A program made the position numbers and the translations under genes. DNA of 56,871 bases, from the NCBI GenBank assembly GCA_016182605.1, contig JACPGE010000067.1, positions 1 through 56,871 on the forward strand, in the 5' to 3' direction. Below are positions 33,324-41,020 of the stretch, one piece after another. The notes beneath the pieces are model-generated. The model was not told where the DNA came from. It saw only the letters and a list, made by a program, of their open reading frames with translations, and did not search any database. Positions within the stretch are counted from its first letter, which is position 1, and each line of letters opens with the position of its first letter. Source of the stretch: Candidatus Hydrogenedentota bacterium. GTDB lineage: Bacteria; Hydrogenedentota; Hydrogenedentia; Hydrogenedentales; JAEUWI01.

Positions 33324-34631
33324 ATGGGACTCAACAGCTTACAGGCCATCGAGCCTGCCTTCGGCTTCTTCAAGGGCACGCAACCCGTGCTCCCCGCCCT
33401 CCTTGCACCCGCAAAAAATACCCCGCCTACCCCCGCCCAGGCCAACAGCGGCGACTCCGTTGAATTCAGCAACCAGGCCCGCACCCTCTTCTTTCAACAG
33501 CAGGTGAGCTTCGCGGTGCAACAGTCCCAACTCCTTGTGCAGCAACAAAATACAGCCCCTGTTCCGGCGGCCTCCGGCGAAGCGCCCCCCGCGCCAAGCG
33601 GCTTCAGCGCCAGCGCACAGCAACTGGAGTTCTCCTTCGTCTCCGAAACCCGCTACGCCGAACTGGCCCAATTCTCTCAACGCACCAGCGAAACCGCCGG
33701 ACGCCTCGGCGAATCCCAGGCCGCCAGCTACACCGAACTGAGCCAGAGCGTCGCTGCGCGCTTTGAATTCTCCGTCAGCATCTCCTCCAGCGCCGTCAAC
33801 GGCTTCGCCGAAAGCGGCGACCAACTGGCCGATGCCGAAGACCTTTTCAACCAGTTCCTCGAACTCTCCAAAGACCTGCTCGCCCAGGCAGACGAACTCT
33901 TCAACGAGTTCTTCAACTCCCTCAGCGGCAACACCGTCACCGAAGGCACACCCACCTTCCAAGATCGCTTCAACGCCCTGATACAGCAGTTCCTCGAAAA
34001 GCTCTCGCCCAACCTCGGCGGCGCCCAGGGCGCCCCGGCCAACGGAGCCACCACACAGAGCCAGACCGTCCAACTGGAGTTCAAATTCTCCTTCGAGGCC
34101 AGCTTCACCGCCACCCAGACCCAGGTGCAGCAGGCCGACCCCATCATTCTCGACCTGGACGACGACGGCTTCGAATTGACCGATTATCGCGACGGCGCCA
34201 AGTTCGACCTCCTCGCCAATGGAGCCGCACAGAATACCGCCTTCGTCAACGGCGGCGACGCCTTCCTCGCCCTCGACCGCAACAACGACGGCCAGATCGA
34301 CAACGGCGCCGAACTCTTCGGCGAACAGCGCGGCGCCCGCAACGGCTTCGAAGAACTCCGCAAGCTCGACAGCAACGGCGACAGCGTCATCGACGCCCTC
34401 GACAAAGACTACGCCCTCCTCAAGCTCTTCAAAGACAACGGCAACGGCAAGACCGAAAAAGGCGAATTGATTTCCCTGAAAGACGCCGGCATCGCCTCCA
34501 TCGACCTCAACTATATCGACACTGACCAGCGCGCCGCCGGCAACAACCGCATTACCCAGTTGGCCTCCTTCACCCGAAGCGACGGCTCGAAAGGCAAGAG
34601 CGCGGACGCGCTCCTCAACCTCACCATATAG
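33324..34631 (+). CDS. Calcium-binding protein with EF-hand-like loops
   Basis: This 435-residue acidic protein has no recognisable signal peptide. The first two thirds is Gln-, Ala- and Phe-rich with repeated LEFSFV/FEFSVS-like segments and long helices (EDLFNQFLELSKDLLAQADEL, shortened). The last third contains dense Asp loops: ILDLDDDGFELTD, LALDRNNDGQIDNGAELFGE, LDSNGDSVIDALDKD and a further KDNGNGKTEKGEL, which match the calcium-binding loop layout seen at the ends of many RTX-type and VCBS-associated proteins. A role in calcium-dependent surface or secreted structures is likely, but the export route is not shown. CGGAG sits eight bases before ATG 33324. A clear terminator follows. Confidence 0.75.
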   Translation: MGLNSLQAIEPAFGFFKGTQPVLPALLAPAKNTPPTPAQANSGDSVEFSNQARTLFFQQQVSFAVQQSQLLVQQQNTAPVPAASGEAPPAPSGFSASAQQLEFSFVSETRYAELAQFSQRTSETAGRLGESQAASYTELSQSVAARFEFSVSISSSAVNGFAESGDQLADAEDLFNQFLELSKDLLAQADELFNEFFNSLSGNTVTEGTPTFQDRFNALIQQFLEKLSPNLGGAQGAPANGATTQSQTVQLEFKFSFEASFTATQTQVQQADPIILDLDDDGFELTDYRDGAKFDLLANGAAQNTAFVNGGDAFLALDRNNDGQIDNGAELFGEQRGARNGFEELRKLDSNGDSVIDALDKDYALLKLFKDNGNGKTEKGELISLKDAGIASIDLNYIDTDQRAAGNNRITQLASFTRSDGSKGKSADALLNLTI

Positions 34632-34661
34632 GCGGGCAAGGATGCCAACGCCTGATTTGGG

Positions 34662-34691
34662 GACCGGCCAGGGATGGCCGGTCTTTTCTTT
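34662..34691 (+). terminator. Rho-independent terminator
   Basis: The stem GACCGGCC/GGCCGGTC with a six-base loop is followed by TTTTCTTT. It lies about 30 bases after the stop of the calcium-binding protein gene. Confidence 0.88.
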
Positions 34692-34842
34692 GGTGCCCCC
34701 GGCAGGGCCCAAAAAGGCTTCCGGGCAACGAGGCCAGAACACGCCGTCTTGCGGAAACCGCCCTATACGGAACCTGCGTACCATGCTCGGGAAGGACGGC
34801 GGGACTCAGCCACGCCTCCTGCCCGATGAGGATTGAGCGGAA

Positions 34843-36384
34843 TCAGACGCCCGCGGGAGCCGGACGTTCCGCGCCAAAGTGGGTTTCGAGGAAGCCCAGA
34901 TCGAGGTTCGGGTAAACGGGGTAACGGTCGAGCAGCGCGCGGGTGCGTGCGCGGGCCTGTTCCCTTGCGCCGCCATCGAGCACGTGGAGGCGCTTGCTGA
35001 CCTGGCCGGCGTTGGGGCCGGTGGTGAGCACGCCGGCGGTGGTGTGGCTGAGCACAAGCTTGATGATGCCCGCAATCTCTTGCATCTCCGCCACGCCCAT
35101 GCCCAGCGTGGTGATCGCCGGCGTGCCGATGCGCAGGCCGCTCGTAATCAGCGGTCCATTCGGATCGTAGGGCAGCGAATTGTAGTTCAACGTGATGCCG
35201 CACTCGCGCAGCGCGCCGGCCGCCTGGCGTCCGGTGAGGCCGCAGCTCGTGCTCACGTCGATCAGCATCAGGTGGTTGTCCGTGCCGCCCGTCGCAATCG
35301 TGAGGCCCTCCTGCACAAACGCCGCCGCAAGGGTCCGCGCGTTCTCCACGATGCGCTGGGTGTAGGCACGGTATTCCGGTGTGTTGGCCTCGGTGAAAGC
35401 CACCGCCTTCGCCGCCATCACGTGGGGCAGCGGACCGCCAATGACGAGCGGGCAACCCTTGTCCACGACATCGGCGAATTCCTTCTTGCAGAGCACGATC
35501 CCGCCGCGGGGTCCGCGCAGGGTCTTGTGCGTGGTGGACGTGACAACATGGGCGTGTTCGATGGGATTGAAGTCGCCGGTAAATACGCCGCCCGCGACGA
35601 GCCCCGCGAAGTGGGCCATGTCCACCATGAAGACCGCGCCCACCTTGTCGGCGATTTCGCGCATGCGGCGGAAATCGATTTCCCGCGGATAGGCGCTGTA
35701 GCCCGCCAGGAGGATCAGGGGTTTTACTTCCAACGCCTGCTGCTCGATCAGGTCGTAGTCCAGAAGGCCCGTCTCGCGCCGCACGGGATAGCTGTACGCG
35801 TCGAACATCTTGGAGGAGAGGTTGCGCCGGTACCCGTGCGTGAGGTGGCCGCCCGAATAGTAGTCCATACCCATGAGACGCTGCTTGCCGATCGCCTTGC
35901 GCACCGTTTCCCAATCGGCCTGCGAAAGCTTGGAGGGATCTTTTTCGCCAAGCGCTTCGAGCGCGGGCATCTCGATGCGCGCGGTGAGAATGGCCCAGAA
36001 GGCGATCATGTTGGCGTCCGCGCCGCTGTGCGGCTGAACGTAGGCGTGTTCCGCGTTGAAGAGCTTGCAGGCCTGCGCGCAGGCCTCCGATTCCACCGTG
36101 TCCACGTTGTCGCAGCCCTCGTAGAAGCGCTGGCCCGCAAAGCCTTCGGCGTATTTGTCCGTCATCAGGTTGCCCATGGCGGCCTGGGTGGCGATGGAGC
36201 AATAGTTCTCGCTCGCGATGAGCTTGAGGTAGCTGCGCTGGTCGGCCAGTTCCTGCACGATGGCCGCGGCGGTCTTGGGAGACACGCCCTTCACGTTCGT
36301 GAGGTTGGCGACATAGGCCAGCATGCCGGGCTCGGCGTTTTCTACCCCCACGGCGTTCAGGTAGTCGGAAATGGGATTGGCCAC
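34843..36384 (-). CDS. glyA: Serine hydroxymethyltransferase, long form
   Basis: This 513-residue PLP enzyme interconverts serine and glycine while loading tetrahydrofolate with a one-carbon unit. The PLP Lys is Lys287 in TSTTHKTLRGPRGG; LKLIASENY and YAEGFAGQRFYEGCDNVD near residues 54-95 are the family's folate and PLP motifs. It is about 90 residues longer than ordinary bacterial GlyA. An insertion around residues 135-200 (ALEALGEKDPSKLSQADW and following) accounts for much of this; chlamydial enzymes are similarly long. GTG at 36384 is chosen because GAAGGAG lies eight bases upstream and the next residues match the family start. It is divergent from the zinc-ribbon gene, and may support the purine genes further right through one-carbon supply. 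Confidence 0.94.
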   Translation of the reverse strand: MANPISDYLNAVGVENAEPGMLAYVANLTNVKGVSPKTAAAIVQELADQRSYLKLIASENYCSIATQAAMGNLMTDKYAEGFAGQRFYEGCDNVDTVESEACAQACKLFNAEHAYVQPHSGADANMIAFWAILTARIEMPALEALGEKDPSKLSQADWETVRKAIGKQRLMGMDYYSGGHLTHGYRRNLSSKMFDAYSYPVRRETGLLDYDLIEQQALEVKPLILLAGYSAYPREIDFRRMREIADKVGAVFMVDMAHFAGLVAGGVFTGDFNPIEHAHVVTSTTHKTLRGPRGGIVLCKKEFADVVDKGCPLVIGGPLPHVMAAKAVAFTEANTPEYRAYTQRIVENARTLAAAFVQEGLTIATGGTDNHLMLIDVSTSCGLTGRQAAGALRECGITLNYNSLPYDPNGPLITSGLRIGTPAITTLGMGVAEMQEIAGIIKLVLSHTTAGVLTTGPNAGQVSKRLHVLDGGAREQARARTRALLDRYPVYPNLDLGFLETHFGAERPAPAGV

Positions 36385-36524
36385 GGGAAAGGCTCCTTCT
36401 CGGTTGCACGGGCGGGTGAAGTGCGTATGATAGCGCGTTGGCGGGGCGAGGGTAAAGAAGGGCGGCGGCGGTGCTGGCATTTGCCAGGGGAAATGCCCAA
36501 AATATACGCCGGAGGACGGAAACA

Positions 36525-36710
36525 ATGAGCAAGAAACTGGATCTGGTGAAAGCGCCCGAGGGCGTGAAGCCCATTTGCCCCCACTGCCAGACGGAACTGG
36601 ATTTCATCTGGGTCAAGAGCAAGGGGCTGGGCTTCGTGGAGCGCAAGCAGTTCTTGCTGTGTCCCCATTGCCGCGCCTTTCTGGGCTTTGGGAACATCAA
36701 CTGGGCGTGA
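36525..36710 (+). CDS. Small zinc-ribbon protein
   Basis: A 61-residue protein with two Cys-x-x-Cys knuckles, CPHCQTELDFIWV near residue 18 and CPHCRAFLGF near residue 46, which should bind one zinc. GGAGG lies nine bases before ATG 36525. The length and knuckle spacing resemble small zinc-ribbon proteins of unknown role. It is divergent from glyA and followed by a MaoC-type gene on the same strand after 113 bases. Confidence 0.8.
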   Translation: MSKKLDLVKAPEGVKPICPHCQTELDFIWVKSKGLGFVERKQFLLCPHCRAFLGFGNINWA

Positions 36711-36823
36711 TCGAGCCCAACAGCTTGCCTGAGAGAAGGGAGCCGTGATAGCGTGCCTCGCCGAAGTGTTCAGAAAATGCTCCACGCGGATTGCGTGGCA
36801 CTACGAATAAGGAAATTATGCAT

Positions 36824-37282
36824 ATGCCCCCGCGCGAAGTGACGATTGGCGATCTGGAATCGATGCTGGGACAGGATATAGGAGCCTCCGATTGGCTCAC
36901 CATGACCCAAGATCGCGTACAGCGGTTTGCGGACGCGACGAACGACCGCCAATGGATTCACGTGGACCCCGAGCGCGCTCTGAGGGAATCGCCCTTTGGC
37001 GGCCCCATCGCCCACGGCTACCTCACGCTGTCGCTGATTTCAGGCATGATGGAAGAGATCTGGACCTTCAAGGGGGTGGCAATGGCGCTGAATTACGGTC
37101 TGAACAAGGTCCGTTTTCCCAGTCCCGTGCGCGTGGGCGCCCGGATTCGCGCGGCGGCAAAGCTCCTCGAAGTAACCCCGCTCGAAGGCGGCGTGCAATG
37201 TGTCGTGGGTGTGACCATCGAGATCGAGGGCCAGCCCAAACCGGCCTGCGTGGCCGAGTCCGTGTTCCGCCTGCTGGGGTGA
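36824..37282 (+). CDS. MaoC-like hotdog-fold dehydratase
   Basis: This 152-residue single-hotdog protein of the MaoC/R-specific enoyl-CoA hydratase family has the catalytic motif ATNDRQWIHVDPERA (Asp and His of the hydratase-2 signature) and SPFGGPIAHGYLTLSL. R-specific hydratases supply (R)-3-hydroxyacyl-CoA or act in fatty-acid and related metabolism; single-domain members are common. ATG at 36824 is preferred to 36818 because AAGGAA is then nine bases upstream instead of three. The tandem 9-bp repeat begins about 22 bases after the stop. No pathway partner lies nearby. Confidence 0.88.
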   Translation: MPPREVTIGDLESMLGQDIGASDWLTMTQDRVQRFADATNDRQWIHVDPERALRESPFGGPIAHGYLTLSLISGMMEEIWTFKGVAMALNYGLNKVRFPSPVRVGARIRAAAKLLEVTPLEGGVQCVVGVTIEIEGQPKPACVAESVFRLLG

Positions 37283-37303
37283 AGCGAAGAACGGCAATGG
37301 AAT

Positions 37304-37353
37304 CTATATACGTCCTATATGACCCATATGACCTATATGACCTATACATCCCA
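37304..37353 (+). repeat. Tandem 9-bp repeat
   Basis: About five 9-base units of the CCTATATGA type (CCTATATGA, CCCATATGA, CCTATATGA, CCTATACAT) lie 22 bases after the MaoC stop codon. Being a multiple of three, the array reads through as a repeated tripeptide in open frames, which are considered spurious. Confidence 0.85.
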
Positions 37354-37399
37354 TAAACGCGCCACATGAAGCGTGGGCCGCTCGGTCGTGGCGCTGCGC

Positions 37400-38635
37400 T
37401 CAGTGGGCGGTGACCGCGCCCGCCTTGATCATGTCCCGCACCTTCTCCACCTTGGGCACGGCGAAGCGTTGCACGTAAGGGTGATCGGGCTGCACCCTCA
37501 TGAAATCCTGGTGGTAGTCCTCCGCGGGGTAGAAGGCTTCGAGCGGCGCCACCTGCGTCACTATCGCCCCGCTGTACTTCTTGGCCGCCGTCAACTGCGC
37601 GATATAGGCCTCCGCCACCGCCTTCTGCTCCTCGCTCGTGTAGAACACCGCCGAACGGTACTGGCTCCCCGAATCCGGCCCCTGCCGGTTCAGCGTCGTC
37701 GGATCGTGCGTCGCGAAAAAAATACGCAACAGTTCCCCGTAGCTCAATTTGCTCGGATCATAGGTGATCTCGATGGCCTCGGCGTGGTCCGTGCTTCCTG
37801 AAGAGACAATCTTGTAGTCCGCCGTCTCCGCCGTGCCGCCGCTGTACCCGGAGACGACCTTGCTCACGCCCTCCAACTCTTCAAACACCGCCTCGGTGCA
37901 CCAGAAGCAGCCGCCCGCAAAGACGGCTTGGGCCTCCCCGGGGGCGGTGGCGCGCGCGGTGTCTTGCTCCGGCATCGGGAGCCACTTTCCCGGAGGGGCG
38001 GCCTGGGGCGCATTGGCTTCAGGCTGCGGCGCGGCATCCGCGGACTCGGCGAGGGTGGCTTCCTGTCCCGCATCGACAAAACGCAACGCGGCGGAGTTCA
38101 TGCAATAACGCAGCCCGGTGGGTTTCGGGCCATCGTCAAAAACATGCCCCAAGTGGCCCTCGCAACGCTTGCACAGCACTTCCGTGCGCGCCATGCCGAG
38201 GCTGTTGTCGGTCTCCTCAAGGACATTCTCGGCGGCTATCGGCGCATAGAAGCTCGGCCAGCCCGTGCCCGAGTCGAACTTGGCCACGGAGGCGAAGAGA
38301 GGCAGATTGCAGCCCGCGCACGCGTAGACACCGTCCTTCTTGTTCTTGTCGTATTCTCCGCTGAAGGCGCGCTCGGTGCCTTTTTCACGCAGAACATTGA
38401 ACTGCTCCGCGGAGAGCCGCGCTTTCCAGGCTGCGGCGTCCAGGTGCAGCAAGGCTGCGAGGGCGGCGTCGCGCAGTTTGCCGTCGGGCCCCATGAGCCG
38501 CAGGGGCGCGCTTCCCTCGGTGGCCTGGGGAGGATCGATATCGGCACTCTGGACGGGATCCGCCTCCAAAACGAGGAGGATGCCAGCGACAAGTGCGGCA
38601 GCAGCGGCGAAGGCGGTGAGCGAGCGCAAGATCAT
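37400..38635 (-). CDS. msrBA: Exported MsrB-MsrA methionine sulfoxide reductase fusion
   Basis: This 411-residue protein repairs both methionine sulfoxide stereoisomers in exported proteins. It starts with a signal peptide (to about residue 30). The MsrB domain follows, with zinc Cys pairs C106/C109 and C155/C158 and catalytic Cys178 ([11 protein letters not shown]). After a proline/alanine-rich linker (about 195-235) comes MsrA with the GCFWC signature at 242-246, catalytic Cys243. The B-then-A order is the reverse of the common PilB-type fusion. The gene symbol describes domain order only. AGGAAC precedes the ATG. No thioredoxin-like reductant is encoded nearby. A 600-base gene-poor gap with a dispersed repeat lies upstream. 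Confidence 0.93.
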   Translation of the reverse strand: MILRSLTAFAAAAALVAGILLVLEADPVQSADIDPPQATEGSAPLRLMGPDGKLRDAALAALLHLDAAAWKARLSAEQFNVLREKGTERAFSGEYDKNKKDGVYACAGCNLPLFASVAKFDSGTGWPSFYAPIAAENVLEETDNSLGMARTEVLCKRCEGHLGHVFDDGPKPTGLRYCMNSAALRFVDAGQEATLAESADAAPQPEANAPQAAPPGKWLPMPEQDTARATAPGEAQAVFAGGCFWCTEAVFEELEGVSKVVSGYSGGTAETADYKIVSSGSTDHAEAIEITYDPSKLSYGELLRIFFATHDPTTLNRQGPDSGSQYRSAVFYTSEEQKAVAEAYIAQLTAAKKYSGAIVTQVAPLEAFYPAEDYHQDFMRVQPDHPYVQRFAVPKVEKVRDMIKAGAVTAH

Positions 38636-38912
38636 GATTAAGTTCCTGTGTTGGATGTTGGCTACGGACTGATCCCCATCATACCCTATATCCCGGATTG
38701 CATGGAATAGGTGTCAGAGTCCCTAGGGCGGCCCGCGAAGGCGTGTAGCGAGGCGGAACGGGGACATAAAGGAGATAAAAAGTAGGTCACATTTGAATAA
38801 TTGTTGAGTTGCTCAATGCACAAAACGTAGTTTTCATGAACTTGAATGCGCGCCGCATCGACTTCCCTTGACTCCCTTGGAAAGTGCCATTCCCGGACTT
38901 CGGGCAAAGGAG
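38636..38912. other. Gene-free stretch with an AT-rich patch
   Basis: No gene is supported. The segment at about 38780-38850 (AAAGGAGATAAAAAGTAGG and following) is clearly richer in A and T than its surroundings. With GTGTCAGAGTCCCT near 38708 it may be remnant mobile DNA, but no element could be outlined. Confidence 0.5.
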
Positions 38913-39112
38913 CCCGGATAAATCACGGGCGCCAAGCATCTCCTCCCTAACTCCTTCTTACACCCGCAATGGCCACAACATGCACGGCGGCATCCCCAGA
39001 CAGCCCATGATTTGGCCTGCCCGGTGGCATCGTCACGCTGAGCATAGCGCACCACGTTCCCAAGAGGAACTCCTTGCCAGAAAGCTTTGACGTGCTGAAG
39101 TATGCGGGCTAA
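38913..39112 (+). repeat. Dispersed MITE-like repeat, copy D (full length)
   Basis: It begins CCCGGATAAATCACGGGC and ends TGCTGAAGTATGCGGGCTAA. The left arm pairs with AGCCCATGATTTGGCC (39003 onwards). The centre differs from copy C, so it is an older or different sub-family. It lies 132 bases upstream of the first SdrD_B-type gene. Confidence 0.85.
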
Positions 39113-39244
39113 GCGGCCAATTTAGCCTTTAAAAGCAGCTGCTTGGCCGAAAGACATCGCTGCCTTCCAAGTTTGGCATGGGTATTGCTCCAACCTGACA
39201 ACTTTTTCCGGCGTGGATGCCATTACATGAGGAGAACTGCTGCA

Positions 39245-40657
39245 ATGTTCCAGAAGAACGGCCTTACGACGAGTCTGCCCAAAGTAGCGCGGGCCTTTGC
39301 CCTCGCTATGGCTGTGGCGCTGCCACTTTCCCTGTCCCTGAACGCGAAAGCTGCGGAATGCGCGGGCCAGTTCGGCGATTTCGTGTGGTACGACGCCAAC
39401 GGCGATGGCATACAAGACCCGGGCGAGCCGGGCATTGCCGGGGTGGAATTATCGCTCTACGATGCGGCGAACAACCTCTTGCAGACAACGGTGACGGATG
39501 CGAACGGGGCATACTATCTTTATTACTATACGGTGTGCGGGGAAAACTACAAGATTGTGCTGAACGAAGCGACCGTGCCGGCGGGGCTGGTGCCGACGCT
39601 GGTGGAAGCGGGCGTCAATACGGCAGTGGACAGCAACCAAAATCCCTGGATGGGGATACTTCCCTTGCCCGCGCCCGGGGAGAACTTCTCGGAAGATCTG
39701 AGCATCGACTTTGGTCTGGTGGACGAGCCGGAAGCGTGCACCGGCCGCTTCGGTAATTTTGTGTGGTATGACGCCAACGAGAATGGCGTACAGGACGGCG
39801 GCGAGCCCGGCATTGCGGGCGTGGAATTGTCGCTCTTCGACTCTTCGAACGCGCTGCTTCAGACGACGGTGACGGATGCGAATGGCGCCTACATCCTGGA
39901 GGATGGCGTCATCTGTGGCCAGACCTACCGGATCGAATTGAACCTGGCGACCGTGCCGGCCGGACTGGTGCCCACAATTCCCCAGGCCGTGGGCGATACC
40001 GCCTTGGACAGCAACCCGAATCCGTTTATCGCGGTGCTGCCCCTCCCAGCTCCCGGCGAAAACTTCTCGGAAGACCTCACGATCGATTTCGGCTTCATCG
40101 ACGAGCCCGGCGATGACCCGGATTATGACAAGTTCCGCACGCAGACCCAGGGCGGCTGGGGTGCGGCCTGCAACGGCGGCAATCCAGGCTGCTACCGCGA
40201 TGCCTGGTTCCCCGTGGCATTTCCAGACGGGATCGTGATCGGTTGCATCGGCAACAAGTACCTGAAGTTCACGTCGTCGCTGGCGGTGGAAAATTTCCTG
40301 CCAAGCGGCGGCAAGGCCTGCGCACTGAAAGCCAGCGCGGTGGACCCGGTGGGCAAGACCAGCGCGGGCGTCCTCGCGGGACAGCTTCTGGCCCTTGCGC
40401 TGTCCCTGGGCTTTGATGCCGCCGATCCGGATTTTGGCGCCAGTGACAGTCCGCTTGGAAGCCAGCTCCTCTGCAACACCGGCACCGCCGGCGATGGACT
40501 GACCGTGCAGCAAATCTTCGATGAGGCCAACCTCGTCATGGGCGGTTGCGGTCAGACCCTCGGCCTGAACGTGGACACCCTGAACACCTGCCTGACAGTG
40601 ATCAACGAAAACTATGTGGACGGAACAACAAACAACGGCAGCCTCTGCAATCCCTGA
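39245..40657 (+). CDS. Secreted SdrD_B-repeat protein
   Basis: This 470-residue protein has a signal peptide (about 1-35, ending SLNAKAAE). Two SdrD_B-type beta-sandwich modules follow, each with the signature FGDFVWYDANGDGIQD-like calcium-loop start, GEPGIAGVELSLYD, TVTDANGAY and a closing FSEDLSIDFG. The last 150 residues are a separate Cys-containing domain without family match. SdrD_B modules build rigid surface rods in Gram-positives; here a diderm uses them. No LPxTG, PEP-CTERM or other sorting signal was seen. ATG 39245 is chosen because TGAGGAG lies ten bases upstream; an ATG at 39227 lacks one. A terminator follows. The second gene is a close paralogue in its N-terminal half. Confidence 0.87.
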   Translation: MFQKNGLTTSLPKVARAFALAMAVALPLSLSLNAKAAECAGQFGDFVWYDANGDGIQDPGEPGIAGVELSLYDAANNLLQTTVTDANGAYYLYYYTVCGENYKIVLNEATVPAGLVPTLVEAGVNTAVDSNQNPWMGILPLPAPGENFSEDLSIDFGLVDEPEACTGRFGNFVWYDANENGVQDGGEPGIAGVELSLFDSSNALLQTTVTDANGAYILEDGVICGQTYRIELNLATVPAGLVPTIPQAVGDTALDSNPNPFIAVLPLPAPGENFSEDLTIDFGFIDEPGDDPDYDKFRTQTQGGWGAACNGGNPGCYRDAWFPVAFPDGIVIGCIGNKYLKFTSSLAVENFLPSGGKACALKASAVDPVGKTSAGVLAGQLLALALSLGFDAADPDFGASDSPLGSQLLCNTGTAGDGLTVQQIFDEANLVMGGCGQTLGLNVDTLNTCLTVINENYVDGTTNNGSLCNP

Positions 40658-40676
40658 TCAATTAAGCCAAACGAAG

Positions 40677-40713
40677 CCGGCAACCCGCGAATGACGGGTT
40701 GCCGGTTTTTTTT
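40677..40713 (+). terminator. Strong rho-independent terminator
   Basis: An 11-bp perfect stem CCGGCAACCCG/CGGGTTGCCGG with a seven-base loop is followed by eight T residues. It isolates the first SdrD_B gene from the second. Confidence 0.95.
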
Positions 40714-41020
40714 CGGTAAAGCTACACGGATTCACAGCAAAAGGTAGCCGAACATACATATAGTTCATTTTTGACCATATTTTGACTTCGCTACCGATCA
40801 TAAGGGCCCCGCAGAGTCAGGTATAGAATCCCAAATGATGTGTTTCGCGATGTAAATACCGCCACAGGCAGTATGGGAGTGTCGAATTGGAGCAGATTTC
40901 AGTGGCAATGGGGAAATTATGCGCCCTTCCAAAAACCAGAACACAACCGGGTATGAAACTTGCTCCAAGTGGCTTAAGCCTAGTCAGCGTGGATGATAAC
41001 GACTCAGGAGAAATCTTAAC
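40714..41020. other. Upstream region of the second SdrD_B gene
   Basis: No gene is supported. The stretch is more AT-rich than average around 40730-40870 and probably holds the promoter of the second gene. TTGACC (40771) and TATAGAAT (40822) resemble promoter elements, but their spacing does not fit, so no promoter is called. GGAG lies ten bases before ATG 41021. Confidence 0.5.

Noticed and set aside
37068-37367. YRSY-type repeat peptide frame on the minus strand
   Set aside because: It is produced by the tandem 9-bp repeat and continues opposite the MaoC gene.
38686-38907. 73-codon minus-strand frame in the gap after msrBA
   Set aside because: No ribosome-binding site or family character; the DNA looks like intergenic or mobile debris.
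40771-40829. Promoter of the second SdrD_B gene from TTGACC and TATAGAAT
   Set aside because: The spacing between the two is far from 17 bases, so they do not form one promoter.
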